Origin: Pyrinomonadaceae bacterium
GTDB lineage: Bacteria > Acidobacteriota > Blastocatellia > Pyrinomonadales > Pyrinomonadaceae
Direction of reading: 5' to 3'
DNA length: 13,132 nt
Assembly (NCBI GenBank): GCA_014379795.1
Contig: JACMLC010000429.1
Coordinates: 1 to 13,132 of the forward strand
The position numbers and the translations under genes are program-made. The notes below the pieces were generated by a model. It searched no databases. It had not been told where the DNA came from and was given only the letters and a program-made list of their open reading frames with translations. This document shows positions 1 to 6,509 of the stretch, piece after piece. Each line of letters opens with the position of its first letter. The stretch's first letter is position 1.

Positions 1-1008
1 CCCGAACAATTTCAATATGCGTTCCTGCTCTACAATGACAAAGGCGAGCTGGTCAAACAGAAGCTCGCGCATGACGCGCAATTTTCGATGGAAGATTTGC
101 GCCCCGGCAAGTATCGCGTGGAGGTGCAAGCCTACACGGCGGATCTAATAGCCTCATCCGCACTAAGCTTTGAATTCAACGTCGCCAAAGCTCCATTCCC
201 GTGGACGACAGCCGCGCTCTCTGCCTTGCTGCTGCTCGCGCTCGTCGCGCTCATCTGGGCCATCATAGAGCATCGCCGCATCGCTCATGCGGGCACGGCG
301 CTCGCGCTGGCGAATCACGAATTGGCGGATGCGCGCCTGCGTCTCGCCAACGAAGCGGAGACAGAGCGCAGCCGCATCGCGCGCGACCTGCACGACCAGA
401 CCCTGGCGGATTTGCGCCGCCTGCTGCTCTTGACGGACAAGCTGCCCGCAGAAGAAAAGAGCAACGGCAACAAAGACGCGCTCGACCCGGCAGTTTTTCG
501 ACAGGAGATCGAATCCGTCTCAAACGAGATACGGCGCATCTGCGAGGACCTGAGCCCGTCCGTTTTGGAGAACGTGGGGCTGGCCGCCGCGCTCGAATGG
601 GCTTTGGCAGACGCGGTCGCGCACCTGCCCGCGTCCTGCAAGTTTGAATACGAGTTCAGTTGTGAAGAGGATTTGGAAGAAAGGATAGAGCTTGCGCCCG
701 CCGTCAAGATGCAGATTTATCGCATCATACAGGAAGCCATCAGCAACATCTGCCGCCACGCAGCCGCGCGCCGCGTCAGTCTCGCGGTCTCGCTCACGGA
801 TGACCTCTTGCAACTGAAACTTTCGGATGACGGAAGCGGTTTTGATGCGCGCGACAGGAAAGCAGGCTTGGGACGCGGCCTCGCCAACATCCGCGCCCGC
901 GCCAGCCTCATCGAAGCGGATGTTTTATGGAGCAGAAATCCGAAGGGCGGCACAGTTTTCACTTTAAGCAAGTCAAACGTTGCCACGCGGATAAATCAGA
1001 CTGCTTGA
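1..1008 (+). CDS. Sensor histidine kinase, HisKA_3/NarL type, C-terminal part (5' end outside window)
   Basis: The reading frame is open from base 1, so the first ATG at 88 is internal and 335 residues are visible. The first ~60 residues (including RPGKYRVEVQAYTADL) resemble the end of a Y_Y_Y extracytoplasmic beta domain, which in this family usually follows a Reg_prop propeller. One membrane segment follows (rich in L/A/I, about nt 195-270), then a short coiled coil and the HisKA_3 dimerisation helix with RIARDLHDQ; the phospho-acceptor His codon is at 391-393. The HATPase_c domain has its N-box EAISNICRHA (Asn codon 745-747), G1 box DDGSGFD (826-846) and the GLGRGLANI lid region. It should autophosphorylate on His and pass phosphate to a NarL/LuxR-type response regulator, none of which lies in this window. 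The gene converges on the minus-strand cluster. Family call is firm; the signal sensed is unknown. Confidence 0.93.
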   Translation, partial: PEQFQYAFLLYNDKGELVKQKLAHDAQFSMEDLRPGKYRVEVQAYTADLIASSALSFEFNVAKAPFPWTTAALSALLLLALVALIWAIIEHRRIAHAGTALALANHELADARLRLANEAETERSRIARDLHDQTLADLRRLLLLTDKLPAEEKSNGNKDALDPAVFRQEIESVSNEIRRICEDLSPSVLENVGLAAALEWALADAVAHLPASCKFEYEFSCEEDLEERIELAPAVKMQIYRIIQEAISNICRHAAARRVSLAVSLTDDLLQLKLSDDGSGFDARDRKAGLGRGLANIRARASLIEADVLWSRNPKGGTVFTLSKSNVATRINQTA

Positions 1009-1020
1009 GGATAAAACAGA

Positions 1021-1126
1021 CAAGAGCGGGGGCAAGCCCGCCTTCCTGACCATGAGACACTTAAGTTTGAGTCATCCAAGCCAAGCCAATTAGCAGGTTG
1101 GGAAGAGGGGCTTGCCCCCGCTCTTG
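1021..1126. repeat. Inverted-repeat element (REP/MITE-like) with 19-nt perfect arms
   Basis: The left arm CAAGAGCGGGGGCAAGCCC (1021-1039) is the exact reverse complement of the right arm at 1108-1126, with a 68-nt spacer. Each arm also folds by itself: GCGGG/CCCGC on the left and GGGGC/GCCCC on the right. It starts 12 nt after the kinase stop codon and contains no ORF. This organisation fits a dispersed palindromic element (paired REP units or a very small MITE), though it might also act as a 3' stabiliser or terminator for the kinase mRNA. No second copy was seen in the window. Confidence 0.7.
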
Positions 1127-1146
1127 ATTATTCTTTCGGCTGGGAT

Positions 1147-1210
1147 GAGATAAAAAAAAGCCGTGCGTGATTCTGTGAACATCTTTGAATCACGCACGGC
1201 TTTTTATCTC
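1147..1210. terminator. Bidirectional Rho-independent terminator
   Basis: A perfect 14-bp stem, GCCGTGCGTGATTC (1160-1173) with its complement at 1187-1200, closes a 13-nt loop. On the plus strand it is followed by TTTTT (1201-1205); on the minus strand by eight Ts (complement of 1152-1159). The flanking GAGATA/TATCTC also pair, extending the symmetry to 1147-1210. It lies between the convergent kinase (+) and first repeat-protein gene (-), exactly where a shared terminator is expected. Confidence 0.93.
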
Positions 1211-1243
1211 ACAACAGAGTTTGAGCTTTGACGCTCTCTTGTC

Positions 1244-2074
1244 TTACTCGACAACGTATGGCGTGGTGACGGGAATGTCGCCGAACGTGCCGACGGGTCC
1301 CGAAGTGGAATTAAAAATGCCTCCGAAGAAGCCACTGGCAGGACGCCACATGACGACTTCCGCGAAGTCATAAGTTCCGACATGCGCTGGCCTGTCTTCA
1401 GCCGAGGGCGTCCCGTAAAACGCAGAGTCCGGCATAGCCGCCGACGAATTGTCCCAACTGCGCAAGTAAAACAGGGCGGATGCCGCGCGATAAACAGCGA
1501 TGTCCGCTTTGCCGTCTCCATCATAATCGCCGGGTAGAGGCCGGTCGCCATCCTGCCCCCAATGCTTGTAAAAGAAAGAGCCGTCCGAGCTTTTCAGCAT
1601 GTACCAAGTGCCGTTCGAAGGACGAAACACAGCGACATCCGTTTTATCATCGCCGTCAAAGTCTGCCTGCGCGGGCTTGTCTCCCTCTGTCCCGAAGTAG
1701 TGAGAGCTGAGCGTGTTATTGCTGCTATTGAGGATATACCAGCCTCCGTTGGATGGACGAAAGACAGCCAGATCAGTCTTGCCGTCCGCGTCATAGTCTC
1801 CGGGCACAGGCTTGTCTCCGTTCAAGCCCCATTGCACACCGTAATAAGAATCGTCTGAGCTGCGCAGCACGTACCAGATTCCAGCCGGAGCGCGAAAGAC
1901 AGCGAGGTCGGTTTTATTATCGCCGTCATAATCACCCGGCACGGGCACATCGCCAAAGCTGCCTCCGCCCCACTGGCGTGTGATATATGAGCCAGAGAGC
2001 GTCCTGATGATCCAGTTGCCGTTCGAGGGACGCCAGACGGCGTAATCGGTCTGCCCGTCGCCCGTATAGTCTGT
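1244..2074 (-). repeat. Six C-terminal ~45-aa FG-GAP-like repeats of paralogue 1
   Basis: Reading on the minus strand, units begin at DYTGDGQTD, DYDGDNKTD, DYDADGKTD, DFDGDDKTD, DYDGDGKAD and finally TYDFAEVVM. Each continues AVxRPxxGxWYxLxSS and ends W/FGxxGDxPVPG. The first five keep an EF-hand-like Asp loop; the sixth has lost it but keeps MWRPASG and GDIPV. The unit order matches both paralogues downstream in the window. Confidence 0.85.
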
Positions 2075-3262
2075 GCGCCGTGTGTTGATATTCAAATTAC
2101 AGGTTCTGTGCCAGATGCGCACGCCGCCCTGCGTCCATAACGTAGCCCAGTTCGGCACCACTATGTCTGCCATGTTATCGCCGTTGAAGTCTGCCATGTC
2201 GCCGGCGTAAGTCCACCCCAGACGCACCCCTGATTGGTAATCATTCCGCGTAAAACCTCCAAGCCCGTCACCAAACAAGAGCGCGGCATTCAGGCCCGAG
2301 TTAGTAGGATTATAATGGCTCGTAATCACATCCAGTTTGCCGTCACCGTTAAAGTCAGCGACTGCAACCTCGTTAATAGTAGCAAAGAGCGGATGATCGC
2401 TTCTGGTAAATCCGCCGCTTCCATTATTCAGCAGCATCGTGACGGCGTTGGTGGGCGGCGTCCTTGCGATGAGGTCATCCTTACCGTCGCCGTTAAAATC
2501 TCTGGCCGCTACAAGCAACGTATCTGTGCCGAGATTGATGGGCGTGCCTGCGACGAGGACGCCTGAGCCGTCGTTCAGATACAGTCTCAGTGTCCGGGTC
2601 GCAGGGTCGTTGAATATCACCGCGACATCTTTTTTGCCGTCTCCGTTAAAGTCGCCAGCCACAAAGCCGCGCGTGTTATCAATGAAGTAGTTGAACGGGG
2701 CGGTAAAGTTGCCCGCGCCGTCACCAATGCGAATCTGGAACAGCGGCGTATTGCTTATCCTGTAGCCGCTCAGGAGGTCACCTTTGCCGTCACCGTTAAA
2801 GTCAATGATCCGCAAATCCTCATAAGATGTCGGGAGACTGAGATTGATGGGAAAGCCGAACCCGCCCGACCCATTATTGAGCAAGATTGGAAATGATGAA
2901 GTGCCGCTAGCCAGCATCAGGTCGAGTTTGCCATCGCCGTTGATGTCACCGGAGACGATTTTGAAAAATCCGCTTCCCACCAGATAAACAGCCTGTGAAG
3001 TGAAACCGCCAAGTCCATCTCCCAGAGAGATGGTCATTTTGCCGGTCTGAGGGCTGATAGTGGCTATGTCAGCTTTGTTATCAGAATTGAAATCGCGCGC
3101 GATGACCATCTCCGCCGCGTTGGAAAAGTTTCCATAAGCCAGTTTGAAGCCGGGTCTGGCGCACTGTGCATTGATGGTTTGAGCCATCAAGCACACGACC
3201 GTCATGATCGGCATCGCCAGTAGAAATATTAATCTCAACTTTGATATTGCGCTGCGAGGCAT
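1244..3262 (-). CDS. Secreted FG-GAP/VCBS repeat protein, paralogue 1 of 3
   Basis: A 672-aa exported protein, probably Ca-binding; ligand unknown. The start is ATG 3262, not the upstream in-frame start at 3349. It has AAGGAG at 3272-3277 with a 9-nt spacer, and translation begins with a signal peptide (MPRSAISKLRLIFLL...TINA, cut before QCARPGF). The N-terminal half has seven units with a DxNxDxxxD loop, mostly DFNGDGKxD, followed by a hydrophobic strand and GDGxGGF or NNGSGGF; this is the FG-GAP/VCBS pattern of beta-propellers. A linker RTCN leads to six units of about 45 aa (DYDGDxKTDxAVFRPSxGxWY...WGxxGDxPVPG), the last lacking the acidic loop. It ends GDIPVTTPYVVE, as the paralogues do. 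The only two cysteines of the mature chain are in QCARPGF and RTCN. Likely roles are adhesion or extracellular binding (inference). Confidence 0.9.
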   Translation of the reverse strand: MPRSAISKLRLIFLLAMPIMTVVCLMAQTINAQCARPGFKLAYGNFSNAAEMVIARDFNSDNKADIATISPQTGKMTISLGDGLGGFTSQAVYLVGSGFFKIVSGDINGDGKLDLMLASGTSSFPILLNNGSGGFGFPINLSLPTSYEDLRIIDFNGDGKGDLLSGYRISNTPLFQIRIGDGAGNFTAPFNYFIDNTRGFVAGDFNGDGKKDVAVIFNDPATRTLRLYLNDGSGVLVAGTPINLGTDTLLVAARDFNGDGKDDLIARTPPTNAVTMLLNNGSGGFTRSDHPLFATINEVAVADFNGDGKLDVITSHYNPTNSGLNAALLFGDGLGGFTRNDYQSGVRLGWTYAGDMADFNGDNMADIVVPNWATLWTQGGVRIWHRTCNLNINTRRTDYTGDGQTDYAVWRPSNGNWIIRTLSGSYITRQWGGGSFGDVPVPGDYDGDNKTDLAVFRAPAGIWYVLRSSDDSYYGVQWGLNGDKPVPGDYDADGKTDLAVFRPSNGGWYILNSSNNTLSSHYFGTEGDKPAQADFDGDDKTDVAVFRPSNGTWYMLKSSDGSFFYKHWGQDGDRPLPGDYDGDGKADIAVYRAASALFYLRSWDNSSAAMPDSAFYGTPSAEDRPAHVGTYDFAEVVMWRPASGFFGGIFNSTSGPVGTFGDIPVTTPYVVE

Positions 3263-3271
3263 AATAAGAAT

Positions 3272-3277
3272 CTCCTT
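3272..3277 (-). promoter_or_regulatory. Ribosome binding site deciding the paralogue 1 start
   Basis: AAGGAG on the minus strand, 9 nt before ATG 3262. Paralogue 2 has the same AAGGAG at 5425-5430 with the same 9-nt spacer. This supports ATG 3262 over the in-frame start at 3349, which would bury the signal peptide behind 29 extra residues. Confidence 0.85.
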
Positions 3278-3313
3278 AAAAATAAAAACCGATGTTGCGT
3301 TGGCGCTTGCGCG

Positions 3314-3350
3314 GTTGTGCGACTCTTGAAACAACTGCGAGTCGCGCAAC
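3314..3350. other. Stem-loop between paralogues 2 and 1
   Basis: GTTGTGCGACTC (3314-3325) and GAGTCGCGCAAC (3339-3350) pair over 12 positions with one imperfect pair and a 13-nt loop. It lies in the 134-nt gap (3263-3396) between the stop of paralogue 2 and the start of paralogue 1. On the minus strand a T-rich tract (CGGTTTTTATTTTTAAGGAG) follows about 30 nt later, just before the ribosome binding site. It may be an attenuating or mRNA-processing hairpin, or a weak terminator; the T tract is too far off for a classic intrinsic terminator. No promoter was recognised in the gap. Confidence 0.5.
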
Positions 3351-3396
3351 GGCTGGCGCTTTCTAAAGTTAAGGCGTCGAGCTTTGCTCTCTGGTC

Positions 3397-4203
3397 TTAC
3401 TCTATGACATAGGGCGCGGTCACAGGTATATCGCCGCTCATGCCCATCTGAATATAGAATGTTTGGTGAAAAGTCGCGGTACTATCACGCCAGACACCCA
3501 GATCCGTGTAGTCACCGGCATTGATCGGTGTCGGGGTCAAACCGGTCTGACCCGCAGGTATCTGTGTAAAGTAGGAGATACCTATTCCGACAGGGGTATT
3601 GTTCCAGCTCCGCAGGATATAAAAGGCTTCACCCGAACGAAAGACGGCGATGTCTGCTTTGCCGTCGCTGTCATAATCTGCCGGCACGGGTATGTCACCG
3701 CTGAGTCCGAAGTGCTGTGCAAAGAAAGAGCCGTCCGAACTTTTCAGCATGTACCAGTAACCGTTCGAAGGACGAAAGACCGCAACATCCGTTTTATCAT
3801 CCCCGTCAAAGTCGGCCTGCGCGGGCTTGTCTCCCTGCATCCCGAAGTAATAAGAGCCGAGCGCATTGTCCGAACTTCTCAAGATATACCAGCCGCCGTT
3901 GGAGGGGCGAAACACCGCGAAGTCAACTTTGCCGTCCGCGTCATAGTCGCCGGGGACGGGCTTGTCTCCGCTCAATCCCCATTGCAGGCCGAGGGCTGAG
4001 CCGTCCGAACTCTTCAGCACATACCAGACGCCGTGACGAAAGACCGCGAGGTCGGATGTGCCGTCGCCGTCATAATCACCCGGCACGGGCACATCGCCGA
4101 GGCTGCCCAACCCCCACTGTCTAGTGCTGGCGGATGTAATCAGCCATTCGCCTGTGCTTGGACGCCAGAGGGCGAACTGGCGGGTTCCGTTGCCCAAGTA
4201 ATC
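3397..4203 (-). repeat. Six C-terminal ~45-aa FG-GAP-like repeats of paralogue 2
   Basis: Units begin DYLGNGTRQ (acidic loop degraded), DYDGDGTSD, DYDADGKVD, DFDGDDKTD, DYDSDGKAD and GDYTDLGVW (no loop). Unit-specific signatures, such as PAQADFDGDDKTD in unit 4 and the longer linker after unit 5, occur at the same place in paralogues 1 and 3. Confidence 0.85.
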
Positions 4204-5415
4204 AATGCGCTTGGCTCTTTCAACTGCATTGCAGGTTCTGAGATGGACGACAACGCCGTATCCGCCGACCTCTGTTCCTCCGGGCAATACGACATCCGAC
4301 TTACCGTCGGCGTTAAAGTCTGCCACATCACCCCGATTCGTCCATCCGTAAAAAAGTCCCAGAGAATCGGTTCTGGTAAAGCCGCCTAGCCCGTCGCCGA
4401 ACAGGATAGAAGTATTCTGCGGCGTGGTGGGAGAGACTGCGAAAGAGGCGATGAGGTCAGCTTTGCCATCGCCGTTGAAGTCGCCGACTTTGATCTCTTC
4501 CGCACTATTAATTGAGAGCGGATAATCGGTTCTGGTATAGCCGCCCATTCCATCATTCAAAAGAACTGTCACGGCGGTAGGGCTAAAAGAGCGACCGACA
4601 AGATCAAGCGTGCCATCGCCGTTGAAATCTCTGGCAATGCTCGGGATAATGCCGACGCCCAGCGCGATGTCCGTACCTTGCACCAGCACGCCTGAGCCGT
4701 CGTTGATGAACATCCTGAACATGTATGCCCCGTTGTTATCACTTATCACCACTGCAACGTCATTCTTGGTGTCACCGGTGAAATCGCCGACCACGTATCT
4801 GAGGGCAACAGCGTTCACCTGATAATTGAACGGAGCCGTGAAATTCCCGGCTCCGTCACCGATGCGAATCTGAAAAACCAGATTGTTATTCACCTGATTG
4901 CCGATCAGGAGGTCGCCCCTGCCGTCTGCGTTAAAGTCTGCGATCTGTAACTGTTCAAAGTAAAAAGAAGAGATTTGCAGCGTGGTCGTGATGGGAAATC
5001 CAAAAGCGCCTGAGCCGTTGTTAAGCAACACCGAGACACTGATGGTGGGGACGGTCGGGCTAGCTGCGATGACCAGATCAGGCTTGCCATCGTTATTCAT
5101 GTCGGTGGCGAATATCTTACGGTATCCGTTTCCGACCAGATGGACGGCAGGCGGGGCTAGATTGCCCAACCCGTCACCGAGGTAGACAGCTAGTTTGCCG
5201 CTCTCACTGATGGATGCCACATCAGCTTTTCCATCCGCGTTGAAATCGGCGGTAATGGTCTGGTGCGCGATGGCTGAGAAATATCCGTGAGCTAATTTGA
5301 AGCCGGGTTTTGCACACTGCGCATGGACGGTCTGAGTTATCAAGCCCGACGCGGCCATCAGCATCATCGCCAGCAGAAACATTAAACGTATTTTTGAATT
5401 TTCATTCCGAGTCAT
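3397..5415 (-). CDS. Secreted FG-GAP/VCBS repeat protein, paralogue 2 of 3
   Basis: 672 aa, the same length as paralogue 1. The start ATG 5415 is supported by AAGGAG at 5425-5430 (9-nt spacer) and a signal peptide MTRNENSKIRLMFLLAM...QTVHA, cut before QCAKPGF. Seven N-terminal units carry Asp-rich loops (DFNADGKAD, DMNNDGKPD, DFNADGRGD, DFTGDTKND, DFNGDGTLD, DFNGDGKAD, DFNADGKSD). The sequence LRTCN then leads to six C-terminal repeats. The first of these has a degraded loop (DYLGNGTRQ) and the second is shortened (FRHGVWYVL instead of FRPSxGxWYxL). It ends GDIPVTAPYVIE. Only two cysteines occur in the mature chain, at positions matching paralogues 1 and 3. DNA of repeats 3-4 is nearly identical in stretches to paralogue 1, with 22 identical bases at 3815-3836 versus 1665-1686, pointing to recent duplication or gene conversion. 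Secreted; ligand unknown. Confidence 0.9.
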   Translation of the reverse strand: MTRNENSKIRLMFLLAMMLMAASGLITQTVHAQCAKPGFKLAHGYFSAIAHQTITADFNADGKADVASISESGKLAVYLGDGLGNLAPPAVHLVGNGYRKIFATDMNNDGKPDLVIAASPTVPTISVSVLLNNGSGAFGFPITTTLQISSFYFEQLQIADFNADGRGDLLIGNQVNNNLVFQIRIGDGAGNFTAPFNYQVNAVALRYVVGDFTGDTKNDVAVVISDNNGAYMFRMFINDGSGVLVQGTDIALGVGIIPSIARDFNGDGTLDLVGRSFSPTAVTVLLNDGMGGYTRTDYPLSINSAEEIKVGDFNGDGKADLIASFAVSPTTPQNTSILFGDGLGGFTRTDSLGLFYGWTNRGDVADFNADGKSDVVLPGGTEVGGYGVVVHLRTCNAVERAKRIDYLGNGTRQFALWRPSTGEWLITSASTRQWGLGSLGDVPVPGDYDGDGTSDLAVFRHGVWYVLKSSDGSALGLQWGLSGDKPVPGDYDADGKVDFAVFRPSNGGWYILRSSDNALGSYYFGMQGDKPAQADFDGDDKTDVAVFRPSNGYWYMLKSSDGSFFAQHFGLSGDIPVPADYDSDGKADIAVFRSGEAFYILRSWNNTPVGIGISYFTQIPAGQTGLTPTPINAGDYTDLGVWRDSTATFHQTFYIQMGMSGDIPVTAPYVIE

Positions 5416-5684
5416 GGCGAAGGTCTCCTTGAAAGGAAAAACAAGTTGCGGGTGGCTCTTGAGTAGGTTGAGCCGGAAACTGTGCTAAAGATTGCGGAGA
5501 CTACTGAAAGGCGTCAGTAATTGAAATAAATTATTATGAAACGTGTCGCTCACTTCATTCTCTATTGCCAGAGAGGGCAACCTGCTGCGCCGTTTCGTTC
5601 GCTACGCATTGTAGGCTATAGCAGAGGATATAACAATGTCGGTCAGGATGCTTTCGAGAGCCTGCATGGCTCACAAACGTCTTA
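5416..5684. other. 269-nt intergenic region upstream of paralogue 2
   Basis: No credible gene. Going upstream from the paralogue 2 start it holds the ribosome binding site (5425-5430), a 13-nt motif shared with the paralogue 3 leader (5473-5485), a small hairpin TACTGA/TCAGTA (5502-5507/5514-5519) and an AT-rich stretch at about 5519-5540 that might carry a promoter. Another weak hairpin TTGCC/GGCAA (5565-5569/5576-5580) could terminate paralogue 3, but it has no T tract. The gap length would allow paralogue 2 to have its own promoter; none is convincing by eye. Confidence 0.5.
5473..5485 (-). promoter_or_regulatory. Shared leader motif GCACAGTTTCCGG, copy upstream of paralogue 2
   Basis: On the minus strand GCACAGTTTCCGG, 57 nt before ATG 5415. 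The same 13 bases occur 41 nt before the start of paralogue 3 (7724-7736). Surrounding sequence is otherwise little alike, which favours a retained functional site, such as an operator or promoter part, over general leader homology. Function not known. Confidence 0.4.
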
Positions 5685-6509
5685 TTATTCGATGACGTAT
5701 GGAGCCACGACGGAGATGTCGCCGCTCATCCCAATCTGGCTAAAACTCTGTGTAAACACACCGCCGAATATCTGGCTCGCGGGACGCCAGAGGTAAGGTG
5801 TAAAGTTGTCCCATCTTTTCACAGGCGCGGGCATATCTGCTGCCGAAGAAGTTCCGTTAAATCTGGAATCCGCTTCTCCGGTCACCGTGTTGTTCCAGCT
5901 TTTCAGAACATAATAGGCCACGCCCGGGCGATACACGGCAATGTCCGCCTTGCCGTCTCCGTCATAGTCAGCCGGGACGGGCTTGTCTGTGCTGAGTCCG
6001 AAATGCACCGCGCTGAAAGAGCTATTCGAACTCTTCAGTATGTACCAGTGGCCGTTCGAGGGACGAAAGACGGCGATGTCCGTCTTGTCATCGTTATCAA
6101 AGTCGGCTTGGGCGGGCTTGTCTCCATTCGTCCCGAAGCCGACGACCGAGAGCGCATTGTCAGAGCTTCTCAAGATATACCAGGCGCCGTCTGCGGGGCG
6201 AAAGACAGCCAGATCGGTCTTGCCGTCAGCGTCATAATCACCGGGCACGGGTTTGTCTCCGTTCACGCCCCATTGGACTGCCAACAGAGTGAGATCAGAG
6301 CTACGCAGCGCATACCACGCGCCCGCCGAAGGGCGAAAGACCGCGAAGTCCGATTTACCATCGCCGTCATAATCGCCGGGGACAGGCACATCGCCGAAGC
6401 TGCCCCACTGCTGTATGTGGCGGACATTGCCGGCGCTCAGGTCTACGATCCATTCGCCGGTCGACGGTCGCCAGACGGCAAAGTCCGTCAGGGTGTCGCC
6501 GTCAAAATC
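5685..6509 (-). repeat. Six C-terminal ~45-aa FG-GAP-like repeats of paralogue 3
   Basis: Unit 1 begins DFDGDTLTD with an intact loop; units 2-5 begin DYDGDGKSD, DYDADGKTD, DFDNDDKTD and DYDGDGKAD; unit 6 (WDNFTPYLWRPASQ) lacks the loop. PVPGDYDADGK in unit 3 and PAQADFD in unit 4 match units 3 and 4 of the other paralogues better than neighbouring units of the same protein. Confidence 0.85.

Noticed and set aside
3263..3349. N-terminal extension of paralogue 1 to the upstream in-frame start at 3349
   Set aside because: It would place 29 residues before a complete signal peptide, while ATG 3262 has a strong Shine-Dalgarno matching that of paralogue 2.
3463..3999. A 178-codon plus-strand open frame antisense to paralogue 2, with similar ones at 6003-6629 and 1562-1858
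   Set aside because: They mirror the periodic FG-GAP repeat DNA, so similar antisense peptides recur in each paralogue; they have no signal peptide or domain of their own.
5536..5796. An 86-codon plus-strand frame starting in the gap between paralogues 2 and 3
   Set aside because: Nearly half runs antisense into the conserved 3' end of paralogue 3, with no ribosome binding site or recognisable motif.
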